Positions 7,556 through 15,878 of a DNA stretch of 61,816 nucleotides are shown in pieces. The notes under the pieces are model-generated. The model was not told where the DNA came from. It saw nothing but the letters and a program-made list of their open reading frames with translations, and did not search any database. The DNA is from Chloroflexota bacterium (lineage in GTDB: Bacteria; Chloroflexota; UBA6077; CF-72), in assembly GCA_019247515.1 (NCBI GenBank), contig JAFAOS010000523.1, positions 1-61,816 of the forward strand, in the 5' to 3' direction. A program made the translations under genes and the position numbers. Within the stretch, counting starts at the first letter, position 1. Each line of letters opens with the position of its first letter.

Positions 7556-8639
7556 TCGCGGCGCCGGGTATCGCATAGCCGCCGATACCCACATCGCGAT
7601 CCTGGCGGGCGGCGAAGGCACTCGCCTCTGGCCGCTGAGCCGCAGCCGTCGACCGAAGCAGTTGCTGCAACTGGGTGGCGAGCGGACGCTGATCCAGCGC
7701 ACCGTTGACCGCCTGCGGCCGCTGGTGTCGCCCGAGCAGATTCTGATCATCACCGAACGTTCGCACGCGGCTGACCTGCACGCGCAATTGCCCGAGCTGC
7801 CGGCGTCGAGCATCATCGTCGAGCCGACCCGTCGCGGGACGGCCGCCGCCCTCTTGCTGGCAGCCCTGCATGTCCGCGAGCGAGCGCCCCAGGCCACGTG
7901 GGCGTCGCTGCACTCGGACGCGTTCATCGCCGACGACGAGGAGTTCCGCCGCACGCTGGCGGCAGCGCTGGAAGCCGCCGCGTCAGGCGCGTATCTGGTG
8001 ACCACCGGCGTGGAGCCACGCTTTCCGGCCACCGGCTACGGCTACATTCAACGCGGCGCGGAGCTCGGGACCGCCCATGGCTTTCCGGTGTTCAAGGTGG
8101 TGCGCTTCGTGGAGAAGCCAGACCGCGAGACCGCCGAAGCATACGTCGCCAGCGGCGACTACCTCTGGAATCCGGGCGTGTTCGTCTGGAACAACCCGGC
8201 GCTGCTGGACGCGTATGCGCGTTTGCAGCCCGAGATTTTCTCGGTGCTGACTTCTGCGTCGCTTGCCGATGTGGACGGCGTCTACCCGTCCGCGCCGCGC
8301 GAGACCATCGACGTGGGCATCATGGAGCGCGCCACGAATGTCGCCACGGTGCCAGCCCGATTCGGCTGGAGCGACATTGGCAGCTGGGCCGAGCTGTGGG
8401 AGCTTGCCAGCACGTCGCCTGCCCAAAACGTGCTGCTGGGCCCCGCCCGAGTGCTGACCGCCGAGGCCTCGGGCAACCTGGTCTACGCCGACAGCCGCAC
8501 GGTGGCGCTGGTGGGCGTCGAAGACCTGGTAGTGGTCGAAACCGCCGACGCCATCTTCGTCTGCCCCCGAGACCGAGCCCAGGACGTCAAACTCATCGTC
8601 CAACAACTCCAACAGGAAGAAAATCAAGAACTACTCTGA
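7542..8639 (+). CDS. manC: Mannose-1-phosphate guanylyltransferase
   Basis: Transfers GMP to mannose-1-phosphate to give GDP-mannose. The nucleotidyltransferase signature AGGEGTRLWPLSR is followed by PKQLLQL near the N-terminus. VEPTRRGTAAALLLAA (the usual EP..RNTAPA) and FVEKPD follow, then the WNPGVFVW motif. At 365 residues it is the monofunctional form without an isomerase domain. Start GTG 7542 overlaps the epimerase stop. GDP-mannose is the substrate of the Gmd encoded at 13.8 kb, so these genes are likely linked functionally. It could in principle use GTP or ATP; the GDP-mannose assignment is from the family. Confidence 0.92.
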   Translation: MTSPDRGAGYRIAADTHIAILAGGEGTRLWPLSRSRRPKQLLQLGGERTLIQRTVDRLRPLVSPEQILIITERSHAADLHAQLPELPASSIIVEPTRRGTAAALLLAALHVRERAPQATWASLHSDAFIADDEEFRRTLAAALEAAASGAYLVTTGVEPRFPATGYGYIQRGAELGTAHGFPVFKVVRFVEKPDRETAEAYVASGDYLWNPGVFVWNNPALLDAYARLQPEIFSVLTSASLADVDGVYPSAPRETIDVGIMERATNVATVPARFGWSDIGSWAELWELASTSPAQNVLLGPARVLTAEASGNLVYADSRTVALVGVEDLVVVETADAIFVCPRDRAQDVKLIVQQLQQEENQELL

Positions 8640-8795
8640 CGAAACCCGAGTTAGGTCTTCGCTCAACAAGTGTTTTTCGTTGTCGCAAGCCTGCGGGTTC
8701 TCTCAACTCCCCAGGACTACTCGCCCTGGACCCGCGCATCGTCAAGGCCCGTTGCTCGGTGGCTGACACGTATTGCTCCGGCGCGGTATTCACCA

Positions 8796-8892
8796 CCTCT
8801 CCCTCTGGGAGAGGTCGCGCGAAGCGCGGGTGAGGGATAGCTGCCATGCCGCACGCGGCCCTCACCCCAACCCTCTCCCAGAGGGAGAGGGA
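8796..8892. repeat. REP-like inverted pair (CTCTCCCTCTGGGAGAGG family), copy A
   Basis: CCTCTCCCTCTGGGAGAGG at 8796-8814 is followed by GGTGAGGG. After about 30 bp the same module appears inverted (CCCTCACCCC ... CTCTCCCAGAGGGAGAGGG, to 8892). This is the palindromic unit seen at five places in the window. It lies between the 3' ends of manC and secF, which converge here. Nothing else is visible in 8640-8920. Confidence 0.85.
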
Positions 8893-8920
8893 GCGCGCGG
8901 GTTGTCGGCCACCGAGCCGG

Positions 8921-9889
8921 CTATGTGCTGGCAGTGGCGAGTCTTGTGCGTCTGCGGAAGGGCCACAGCCAGTTCAGCTCGCCGAAGTGCCAGCTCACCA
9001 GCAGCATGCTGGCGATGAAGATCGACGAGTAGGTCCCCGTGGTGATGCCGATCAGCAGCGCCAGGACGAAGGTGCGAATGGTGTCGCCGCCGAAGAGCAT
9101 CAGCACGACCAGCGTCAGGATGACCGTCAGCGACGTGTTCAGCGAGCGGGTGAGGGTCTGCGCCAGGCTGTGGTTGACCACGTCCTCGAACCGCTCGCCA
9201 GAGCGACGGATGAAGTTCTCGCGAACGCGGTCGAAGACGACGATCGTGTCGTGTACGGAAAAGCCGATGACCGTGAGCACGGCGACGATGAACGTCGATT
9301 CGAGCTCGATCTGCGCTGGAAACAGACGGCCGAGGATCGAGAACAGGCCCAGCACAATCAACGCGTCGTGCAGCAGGGCCGCGATGGCGGTTGCTCCGTA
9401 GCGGATCGGATGGCTGACCTTGTTGAAGGCCCACCAGAGGTACGCGAGGATGCACAGCGAAGCCGCTGCCACCGCCAGAACGGCCAGCCGCACGATCTGT
9501 TCGGCGACCAGCGGCGAGACCTGGTCCAGGCTCAGGATCTGCATCGGTCCGAATTGGGTGGTGAGCGCATCCTGAATCTGCTGCTGCTCGGAGCTGGTGA
9601 CGTCGCCCGAGTCGGTTTGTTGCGGCTGGGCCAGCGGCCGGGTGCGCACGATAAAGGTGTTGTCGCCTGACTGTTGGACGACGGCCTCGGGATGTCCGAG
9701 CTGGCCAAACGCGTCGCGCAGCTGATCGGCATTGGCCGAATTGTCGAACTGGATGGTCATCACCGTGCCGCTGGTGAAATCGATGCCCGGATTCAGGCCG
9801 CCCGGCAGGATAAGCGAGATGATGCCGGGCACCAGGAAGATGGCTGACAGCAGGTAGAAGTAGCGGCGGTTCTTGACGAAATCGAACAT
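8921..9889 (-). CDS. secF: Protein translocase subunit SecF
   Basis: Partner of SecD in the membrane complex that uses the proton-motive force to help proteins leave the SecYEG channel. It is 322 residues with one N-terminal span (about 15-33), a periplasmic-side domain (35-150) and five further spans. The conserved VGFSVHDTIVVFDRVREN motif lies near residues 215-235, followed by LALLIGITTGTYSSIF. It begins 10 bp after secD, so the two form an operon. The order secD-secF as separate proteins is standard. Confidence 0.96.
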   Translation of the reverse strand: MFDFVKNRRYFYLLSAIFLVPGIISLILPGGLNPGIDFTSGTVMTIQFDNSANADQLRDAFGQLGHPEAVVQQSGDNTFIVRTRPLAQPQQTDSGDVTSSEQQQIQDALTTQFGPMQILSLDQVSPLVAEQIVRLAVLAVAAASLCILAYLWWAFNKVSHPIRYGATAIAALLHDALIVLGLFSILGRLFPAQIELESTFIVAVLTVIGFSVHDTIVVFDRVRENFIRRSGERFEDVVNHSLAQTLTRSLNTSLTVILTLVVLMLFGGDTIRTFVLALLIGITTGTYSSIFIASMLLVSWHFGELNWLWPFRRRTRLATAST

Positions 9890-9899
9890 GCAGCTCGGC

Positions 9900-11291
9900 C
9901 TACCCTCGACTGCTGGCGACCGCTGGCCGCCGCGCGGGTACCGCCGCCCCGCCGATCTGCGTTGCCTCGATGTGCATGCCGAACATGCGGTCGCTGTGCG
10001 CCCAGGACCGGCTGAGCAGCAGCTCGAGGAACGTGCGGGTCACGAAGATCGCGCTGAACAGCGAGACGACGACGCCGATACCCAACACGAGCGCGAAACC
10101 CATGATGATGGTCGCGCCAAACTGCTGGCCGAAGATGTACAGGACCGCGCAGGTAATGAGCGTCGAGGTATTTGAATCGCGAATCGATGGCCAGGCGCGG
10201 TCTTCACCGGCACGGATCGCGGCGGCGATCGTCTTGCCGCTGCGCAGCTCTTCTTTCATGCGCTCGAAGATCAGAATGTTGGCGTCCACCGCCATACCGA
10301 CGGACAGAATGAAGCCGGCGATACCCGCCAGTGTGAGCGTGACCGGGATCAGCTTGAAGATCGCCAGGGTGACCAGCGCGTACACGATCAGCGCCCCGGA
10401 GGCGGCCAGACCCGGCAGTCGGTAGTAGAGCAGCATGAACAGCACCACGACCAGCAGCGCTAGCTCGCCGGCGACGATGCTCCTGTGGACCGAGTCGGCG
10501 CCGAGCGTGGCGTCGACGGTGCTTTCAGACTGGATGCTGACGGGAACGGGCAATGCGCCGGCGTTCAACTGGAGGGCCAGCAGCTTGGCCTGATCGAGGG
10601 AGAGGCCGGTGATCACACCGTTGTCGGTCAAAACCGCCTGGACAACCGGGGCCGAGATCTCCTGTCCGTCGAGAAAAATGCCGAGCGGCTTCTGTAGCAG
10701 GCGTTGGGTGATCTGACCGAAGAGGGTTGCCCCGTCGCTGTTGAACTGGAACGCAACCTGCGGCAAGCCGGCGTTGCCATTGAAGGTGACCTGCTGGCGA
10801 CCGGGGGCGAGAAACGCGCCGGTCAGGGCGACGGTCTGCCCGTTGAGCTGGCCGGTCGATGGCACCCAGTTGCCAGTGGCGTCCTGCTCTTTGAACTCCA
10901 GCTTGGCGGTCTGGCCGATGAGCTGTTTGGCCTGCTCGGTGTCTTTGAGGCCTGGCAGCTGGACGATGATGCGATCCGAGCCGAGCTGCTGGATTTCAGG
11001 TTCGGCGACGCCATAGGCGTTGACGCGCCGCTCGATGACGTTGAGCACACCCTGCATCGCCGAGCTCTGCTGGTCGGGTGGCACCTGGCTGAGGTCCGCC
11101 TGCAACGTGAGCTGCGTGCCGCCCTGCAGGTCGAGGCCGAGCTTGGCGCCCTGTCGGACGAACGAACCCAGGTGAATACCGGGGTTGCCTGGCAGCAGGT
11201 CACCGCCCGGGATGTAGTTGCCCGGCTTCTGCGGCCACACGACGGCGAGCGCCAGAAGCGTCAGGATCAGGATGAAAATCAGCCGTTTCAT
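9900..11291 (-). CDS. secD: Protein translocase subunit SecD
   Basis: SecD of the SecDF accessory translocase. An N-terminal span (residues about 3-22) is followed by the LGLDLQGGTQLTLQ motif, the P1 domain with VIERRVNAYGVAEP and DRIIVQLPG, then five C-terminal spans. The latter include SVGMAVDANILIFERMKEE and DSNTSTLITCAVLY, both conserved in SecD. ATG 11291 is preferred to the TTG at 11303 because the protein then begins MKRLIFILIL, a clean membrane segment. A TACACT box lies 11 bp upstream. At 463 residues it has the short SecD form usual outside Proteobacteria. Confidence 0.96.
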   Translation of the reverse strand: MKRLIFILILTLLALAVVWPQKPGNYIPGGDLLPGNPGIHLGSFVRQGAKLGLDLQGGTQLTLQADLSQVPPDQQSSAMQGVLNVIERRVNAYGVAEPEIQQLGSDRIIVQLPGLKDTEQAKQLIGQTAKLEFKEQDATGNWVPSTGQLNGQTVALTGAFLAPGRQQVTFNGNAGLPQVAFQFNSDGATLFGQITQRLLQKPLGIFLDGQEISAPVVQAVLTDNGVITGLSLDQAKLLALQLNAGALPVPVSIQSESTVDATLGADSVHRSIVAGELALLVVVLFMLLYYRLPGLAASGALIVYALVTLAIFKLIPVTLTLAGIAGFILSVGMAVDANILIFERMKEELRSGKTIAAAIRAGEDRAWPSIRDSNTSTLITCAVLYIFGQQFGATIIMGFALVLGIGVVVSLFSAIFVTRTFLELLLSRSWAHSDRMFGMHIEATQIGGAAVPARRPAVASSRG

Positions 11292-11302
11292 GCGGACACG
11301 CA

Positions 11303-11308
11303 AGTGTA
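11303..11308 (-). promoter_or_regulatory. Probable -10 box (TACACT) of secDF
   Basis: TACACT on the minus strand is 11 bp before ATG 11291, so the leader would be about 4 nt. It lies in the 82-bp gap between def and secD, giving secDF its own promoter inside a longer co-directional run. Confidence 0.45.
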
Positions 11309-11373
11309 TCCGAGACTCTGATAAGGAGGTGTCAAAGCGGGCTCAAACGTTTGTTTCAGCCAACGCCCCCGCC

Positions 11374-11928
11374 TCAGGCGGGCTCTTCCGCTTCTTCCTC
11401 CTCGTCAACCGTCTCACCGGCAGCTCGCCTTGCGGCGGCCGCGTCTGCCTCGCGCTTGCGCACCGGCTCCGAGCGCTGCAATTTGTCCAGCGTCTCCATC
11501 CGGTCGATGTACAGGTGCCCGTCGAGGTGATCGATCTCATGCTGGAGCGCCTGCGCGAACAGGCCCTCCGCGTCGCGGATGCGGAAATCCTTGCCATTGC
11601 GGTCCTGCGCCTTGACCGAGACCCGCTCGGCGCGATTCAGGCGCCCCCAGAAGCCAGGCACCGACAGGCAGCCTTCGTCCAGCTCGACCTCGCCAATCTT
11701 CTTGATGATCTCGGGGTTGACGATGACCGTGATCTGGTCGTCCACGTCGAGGACCGCCAGGCGCAGCGGCACACCTACCTGTGGCGCGGCCAGGCCTACC
11801 CCCGGCGCCTGCTTCATGGTCTCGATCATGTCGTCGATCAGCTTCTGAATCGAGCGATCGACCTGGCTCACACGTCGAGCCTTGCCGCGCAGAACCGGAT
11901 TTCCGACTACCAGAATCGGCCGTATCAC
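11374..11928 (-). CDS. def: Peptide deformylase
   Basis: Removes the formyl group from the N-terminal Met of new proteins. All three metal-site motifs are present: GVGLAAPQV (about residues 44-52), EGCLSVP with the Cys ligand, and QHEIDHLDG with the HExxH pair. It is 184 residues; the last 20 or so are an Ala/Glu-rich acidic tail (TVDEEEEAEEPA) beyond the catalytic domain. The start overlaps the 3' end of cobT by 4 bp, so translation is probably coupled. Confidence 0.96.
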   Translation of the reverse strand: MIRPILVVGNPVLRGKARRVSQVDRSIQKLIDDMIETMKQAPGVGLAAPQVGVPLRLAVLDVDDQITVIVNPEIIKKIGEVELDEGCLSVPGFWGRLNRAERVSVKAQDRNGKDFRIRDAEGLFAQALQHEIDHLDGHLYIDRMETLDKLQRSEPVRKREADAAAARRAAGETVDEEEEAEEPA

Positions 11929-13037
11929 TGGGGCGTGAGTCTACCGAGTAACTCGTCGTAAACATCGTCAATCACGGCTTGCAGCCGAGTCAGCGACTCG
12001 CCGCTGGCCTGCAATGCCGCAATGCACGCCCCGCCGGCGCCCACCCCTTCCTTGACCGCGAAGCGTTCGTACTCGTGCAGCGCGGCGTGGCGCGAATTGG
12101 AAAAGTCAAGGTTGACCGCCAGCACCGCCAGATGCGGGTCGATCTCACCCGCCAGGCCGGTCACGTCGGCGGCCGGGTCCTGCACGACCCATCTGGTCGT
12201 ACCGATCGCCACTCGGTCCAGTGCCGAGTCACCGCCAAGCGCGCGAATGAGCGCCGCCACGGCCACCATCTGCGAGCCACCCGCCAGGAGGACTTCTCGG
12301 CCCGCCCGTGTCGCGCCCAAGGCCATGCCCGCCGCGAGCGGTTGCATCGGATCGCCGACCGACATGACCGCGCGCAGCGGGTCAGCGCGTGCGTCCCCAG
12401 AGGCGATGCCGGCTCGTTCGAGCGCGCCGTGGGCCACCCGCGACTTCAGCAGGTGGGCGTTGCCCGGCATGCTGCCGCTGACTCGACCTTCGGCGACGTA
12501 TCCCAGCGCGAGGAGGACCGCGAGCGCGGTGGTCGTACCGCCCGGGACGCTCTCGCCGACGACCACGTATGGCGCGTTCGCGGCGGCCTCGGCGCCGAGA
12601 CGGACGCCAAACGCGAATAGCTCGCGCGCATCGGGCACTGCTTGCGCGCTCTGCTCGAGACTGCCCCCAGGCCGCTCACTGGCGCGCAGGACCGGCGTCT
12701 CGGGCCAGACGCGCAGTCCGGCGCCGACGAAGTTGGCCTCCAGGCTGGCTAGTCGAAGGGCTGCCCGCGTAATGCCGGCCGGGCCCGGCGCGCCCAGGGG
12801 ATTGCTGGGCAATTCCGGCAGGCACGCCGGGGTACCAAGCAGCACCACTTCGGCGTCGGCAGCCGGCGTGTAGGGCCGCAGGTCTTCACTGACCCCGGCG
12901 CTCGAGATGCCCGGTAGCAAGCACGTGTCGGTGTGGCCAAGCACGCACCAGAACACCGGGCGGCGACCGCGCCAGCGTTCGATACACGCGCGGCCGCGAT
13001 CGGGCGACGTCGCGAAGAGAACCGGCTCGCCAGGCAT
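11925..13037 (-). CDS. cobT: Nicotinate-nucleotide-dependent phosphoribosyltransferase CobT, archaeal/cyanobacterial type
   Basis: A 370-residue member of the TIGR00303 branch of the CobT family, which activates the lower-ligand base of cobalamin with nicotinate mononucleotide. Recognisable stretches are PYVVVGESVPGGTTTALAVL, SGSMPGN and VGDPMQPLAAGMA, plus a Gly-rich C-terminal EGVGAGG. This branch differs from the classic bacterial CobT (which starts from DMB) and is common in archaea, cyanobacteria and Chloroflexota. It lies 6 bp downstream of cobS, which supports the cobalamin role. No cobalamin riboswitch is visible upstream of the run. Confidence 0.88.
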   Translation of the reverse strand: MPGEPVLFATSPDRGRACIERWRGRRPVFWCVLGHTDTCLLPGISSAGVSEDLRPYTPAADAEVVLLGTPACLPELPSNPLGAPGPAGITRAALRLASLEANFVGAGLRVWPETPVLRASERPGGSLEQSAQAVPDARELFAFGVRLGAEAAANAPYVVVGESVPGGTTTALAVLLALGYVAEGRVSGSMPGNAHLLKSRVAHGALERAGIASGDARADPLRAVMSVGDPMQPLAAGMALGATRAGREVLLAGGSQMVAVAALIRALGGDSALDRVAIGTTRWVVQDPAADVTGLAGEIDPHLAVLAVNLDFSNSRHAALHEYERFAVKEGVGAGGACIAALQASGESLTRLQAVIDDVYDELLGRLTPQ

Positions 13038-13043
13038 CCTGCC

Positions 13044-13790
13044 TCAGCCGAAGCGTGGCAGGAGCAGGGCGCCGCTCAGCCACACCACGGTTTCGATCAC
13101 CTCACAGGTTGCACCGTAGCAGTCGCCGGTCAAGCCCGGCAGCAGGGTCATGAGCCAGCGACCCATGCCGATGGCAACCGCCAGAGCGACAACGCCCGCG
13201 GCGACACCCAGTGGGCCGACGACAAGACACGCCAGGACGGGCACGACGCTGGCCAGCGCCAGGGCTCGGGGAGACGCGGCCGCCTTGAGCGGTGCGCCCA
13301 GTCCAGTGGGCCGGCCGTAGGGAAACAGTGTGGTCACCAGGACGATCGACCAGCGCCCCAGGCACGGCGCCAGGACGACGAGGCCCAATCGTGTCGGCGA
13401 CGACAGACTGGCGAGGGCGGCGATCTTCAGCGCCACCACCGACACCAGCCCGGCCACGCCAAAGGCGCCGGTGCGCGGATCGCGCATGATCTCGAGTCGG
13501 CGCTCGGGCGAGGCGTGGCCAAAAACAGCATCGCAGGTGTCCATCAGGCCATCGGCGTGCAGGGCGCCGCTGATCGTCAGCAGCAGCACCACGATCACCG
13601 TGCTGTTGAGCAGCGGCGAGACACCCAGCCAGCTGAGACCGAGGTCCGCAAGGCCGAGAACGGCGCCAATAATCAGACCGACAAGCGGCAGCCAGCCGAG
13701 CGCCGCCCCCAGACCGTTGTCCGTTGCAGGTAGCGGGAACCGCGTCAGAAACTGAAGCGCCCCGAGAAAGCCCCGCCACGGGGTCTTGAT
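13044..13790 (-). CDS. cobS: Adenosylcobinamide-GDP ribazoletransferase (start codon unresolved)
   Basis: Joins the activated lower ligand to adenosylcobinamide-GDP, the last or next-to-last step of cobalamin assembly; it is a polytopic membrane enzyme. The conserved core GALHADGLMDTCDAVFG is present, as are RGFLGALQFLTRFPLP at the N-terminus and DRP-type spans. The first GTG in frame (13598) would remove the N-terminal RFLTRFP region shared by CobS proteins. The frame is open further up to the end of gmd, but contains no ATG, GTG or TTG. An ATC at 13790-13788, 12 bp after a GAGGT, is placed where the protein should begin and gives 248 residues. A 1-bp error near 13778 would instead bring a GTG (13779) into frame. 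Confidence 0.85.
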   Translation of the reverse strand: MKTPWRGFLGALQFLTRFPLPATDNGLGAALGWLPLVGLIIGAVLGLADLGLSWLGVSPLLNSTVIVVLLLTISGALHADGLMDTCDAVFGHASPERRLEIMRDPRTGAFGVAGLVSVVALKIAALASLSSPTRLGLVVLAPCLGRWSIVLVTTLFPYGRPTGLGAPLKAAASPRALALASVVPVLACLVVGPLGVAAGVVALAVAIGMGRWLMTLLPGLTGDCYGATCEVIETVVWLSGALLLPRFG

Positions 13791-13800
13791 CGACGCCGGC

Positions 13801-14874
13801 CTACCTCGCGCTGGCGACGAGCGAACCGGCCGTGCTCGCGCGGATGCGATCGCGCCAGTATTCGAGCAAGTCAGCCATCGTCTTTTCGAACGGGATCGTC
13901 GGTTCCCAGTTGGTGGCTTTCTTGAACTTGTCGACGTTGGCCCACAGCAGCCGCACGTCGCTCGGTCGCATTCGAGACGGGTCCTGCTCGATGCTGATCG
14001 GCGCGCTGGTGTGGCTCAGCAGGATGTCGAGCATCTCGCCGACCCGCATGCACGTGCCACGCCCCACGTTGTAGACCTCGCCCGGCGTGCCACGCTCGGC
14101 TGCCAGCCAGTAGGCGCGGACCATATCGCGAGTATCGGTCCAGTCGCGCTTGGAATCCAGATCACCGCCCTGAAGCACCGGATCCTGGAGACCGGCCTCG
14201 ATCTGAGCTATCTGCTTGGCGAAGCTACTGGTCGCGAAGACCTGTCCACGGCGTGGGCCGGTATGGTTGAACCCGCGCGTGACGATGCACTTCATGCCGT
14301 AGCTGCGGAAGTACTGAATTGCCAGTGTCTCCTGCGCCACCTTGCTGACCGCGTACGGACTGAGCGGACGCATTGGATTGGACTCAGAGATTGGGGCTTC
14401 GTCTGGATACACCAGACCGTATTCCTCGCTCGACCCCGCGATGTGAATGACCGGGTCGAGGCGCGCCTCTCGAATGGCTTCGAACATATTGAGCTCGGAG
14501 ACGATGTTGTTGGTCAGCGTCGCCGCGGGCGCTGTCCAGCTCGTCGGGACGAAGCTCTGGGCCGCGAGATGGAAGACTCGGTCGGGCTGGACGGCGCGCA
14601 CGATTCCGCGCACCGCGCTGGCGTCCTGGAGCTCGCAGTCGATCACCGTGACGCGATCGCGTTGGGCGACGCGAGCCAGGCTGACCTGATCCGTAATCCG
14701 CTGGCCTTCGTCCAGCACGTTGAGCAGGCCGCGACGCCGCAGGTCTTGCAAGTTATCCAGCTTGCTTCGCCAACGGAACGTGCCGAAGACTTCGACGTTC
14801 GGGTGATGATCGACCAGGTATTCCGCCAGAAAACTGCCTGCCATCCCCGTGATGCCGGTAATCAGGACACGCAC
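13801..14874 (-). CDS. gmd: GDP-mannose 4,6-dehydratase
   Basis: Converts GDP-mannose to GDP-4-keto-6-deoxymannose. It is an extended short-chain dehydrogenase with GITGMAG at the NAD site, FHLAAQSFVPTSW, GSSEEYG, and the catalytic Y-x3-K in SPYAVSKVAQ. RGFNHTGPRRG, typical of Gmd, and RDWTDTRDMVRAYWLA follow. I chose GTG 14874, giving VRVLITGITG and 357 residues, rather than 14904, whose extra residues have no family counterpart. The start overlaps the rmd gene by 13 bp. With rmd it forms a two-step GDP-6-deoxyhexose pathway. Confidence 0.92.
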   Translation of the reverse strand: MRVLITGITGMAGSFLAEYLVDHHPNVEVFGTFRWRSKLDNLQDLRRRGLLNVLDEGQRITDQVSLARVAQRDRVTVIDCELQDASAVRGIVRAVQPDRVFHLAAQSFVPTSWTAPAATLTNNIVSELNMFEAIREARLDPVIHIAGSSEEYGLVYPDEAPISESNPMRPLSPYAVSKVAQETLAIQYFRSYGMKCIVTRGFNHTGPRRGQVFATSSFAKQIAQIEAGLQDPVLQGGDLDSKRDWTDTRDMVRAYWLAAERGTPGEVYNVGRGTCMRVGEMLDILLSHTSAPISIEQDPSRMRPSDVRLLWANVDKFKKATNWEPTIPFEKTMADLLEYWRDRIRASTAGSLVASAR

Positions 14875-15821
14875 AACTTCTCCTCTCGGACCTTTGCCCG
14901 CCAATACTCGAACGTATCACGCAGCGTGGTGTGCCACGGAATGCGCGGCTGCCACCCGGTGAGTGCCGTAAATTTGCGCGCGTCGGCTTGCTGACGAGGG
15001 ATGTCCGATGCGCGCAACAGGGCCGGGTCCACCCGAACCTCCACCGGCGTGGCGCACAAGTCGATCAGCGCCTCGAGCATCTCCGAGATGCGTACCGCGC
15101 GTCCGCTGCCAATGTTGTACACGTCGCCAGGGACGCCCTCGACGAGCGCCAGGCGGTAGGCGCGCACCATGTCCCGCGCGTCCGTGAAGTCGCGCGCCAC
15201 GTCCAAGTTGCCCACGCCCAGGACGGGGTCCCGCAGGCCCGCCTCGATCTCGGCGAGCTGGCGCGCGAAGCTGGGGATCACGAAGCGCGCGTCGTGGCCC
15301 GGCCCGGTGTGATTGAAGGGTCGCACGCGAACCGCGGCGACACCGTGTTGGGCAAAGTACTGGAAGCCCATCATGTCCTGGCCGACCTTGCTCACCGCAT
15401 AGGGAGTGATCGGTCGAAGTGGTACGTTTTCGTCGGTTGGCACGTCTTCGGCGCGCACCTGGCCGTATTCGTCGCTGGAGCCGACCACCAGCACGCGCGG
15501 GCGCAGCCCCGCGCTCAGCAGCGCCTCGAACAGGTTGAGCTGGCTGAGAAGGTTGTTGCAGATCGTGCCCCACGGGTTCTCGATGCTCTCGGACGGGGAC
15601 GACTGCGCCGCCAGGTGGTACACCGCGTCTGGCCGCGTCTCGCGCACCAGCCGCTCGACCGCGGCGCGATCGTTCAGGTCGATGTGCGCCGCCGGCGTAG
15701 ACGCGAGGCCCGGGGCGTTGTCCGATCGGCCGACGCCGCAGACCTCGTCGCCTGCATCTTGCAAATGCTGCGAGAGGTGGCGGCCCACGAAGCCTCCGAC
15801 ACCGGTCACCAGGGCGCGCAT
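14862..15821 (-). CDS. rmd: GDP-4-dehydro-6-deoxy-D-mannose reductase
   Basis: Reduces the keto sugar made by Gmd, most likely to GDP-D-rhamnose. It is 319 residues, with the Rossmann motif GVGGFVGR, YHLAAQSSPSES, VGSSDEYGQV and the Y-x3-K in TPYAVSKVGQ. VRPFNHTGPGH and RDFTDARDMVRAY closely parallel Gmd. The one-domain reductase without epimerase features fits Rmd better than GDP-fucose synthase, but a GDP-6-deoxy-talose reductase cannot be excluded. I chose ATG 15821 because it gives MRALVTGVGG; a TACTCT box ends 9 bp before it. It is the first gene of the minus-strand run down to secF. Confidence 0.85.
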   Translation of the reverse strand: MRALVTGVGGFVGRHLSQHLQDAGDEVCGVGRSDNAPGLASTPAAHIDLNDRAAVERLVRETRPDAVYHLAAQSSPSESIENPWGTICNNLLSQLNLFEALLSAGLRPRVLVVGSSDEYGQVRAEDVPTDENVPLRPITPYAVSKVGQDMMGFQYFAQHGVAAVRVRPFNHTGPGHDARFVIPSFARQLAEIEAGLRDPVLGVGNLDVARDFTDARDMVRAYRLALVEGVPGDVYNIGSGRAVRISEMLEALIDLCATPVEVRVDPALLRASDIPRQQADARKFTALTGWQPRIPWHTTLRDTFEYWRAKVREEKLCVS

Positions 15822-15830
15822 GTCCCACCT

Positions 15831-15836
15831 AGAGTA
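15831..15836 (-). promoter_or_regulatory. Probable -10 box (TACTCT) of the rmd-gmd-cobS-cobT-def run
   Basis: TACTCT on the minus strand ends 9 bp before ATG 15821. A TTGTTT lies 15 bp upstream as a possible -35. The distance implies a leader of only a few nucleotides. Confidence 0.5.
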
Positions 15837-15878
15837 GCGCCCGTCTCGCCGAAACAAGCTGCTATCGTTGTGGAGGCG

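Noticed and set aside
13102-13779. Alternative minus-strand frame beginning MAGLSRGAS over cobS
   Set aside because: It lacks any membrane pattern or CobS motif; the CobS motifs are in the neighbouring frame.
15822-15878. Cobalamin riboswitch before the rmd-gmd-cobS-cobT run
   Set aside because: The gap to apt is under 60 bp, and no B12-box-like sequence is seen before cobS or cobT.
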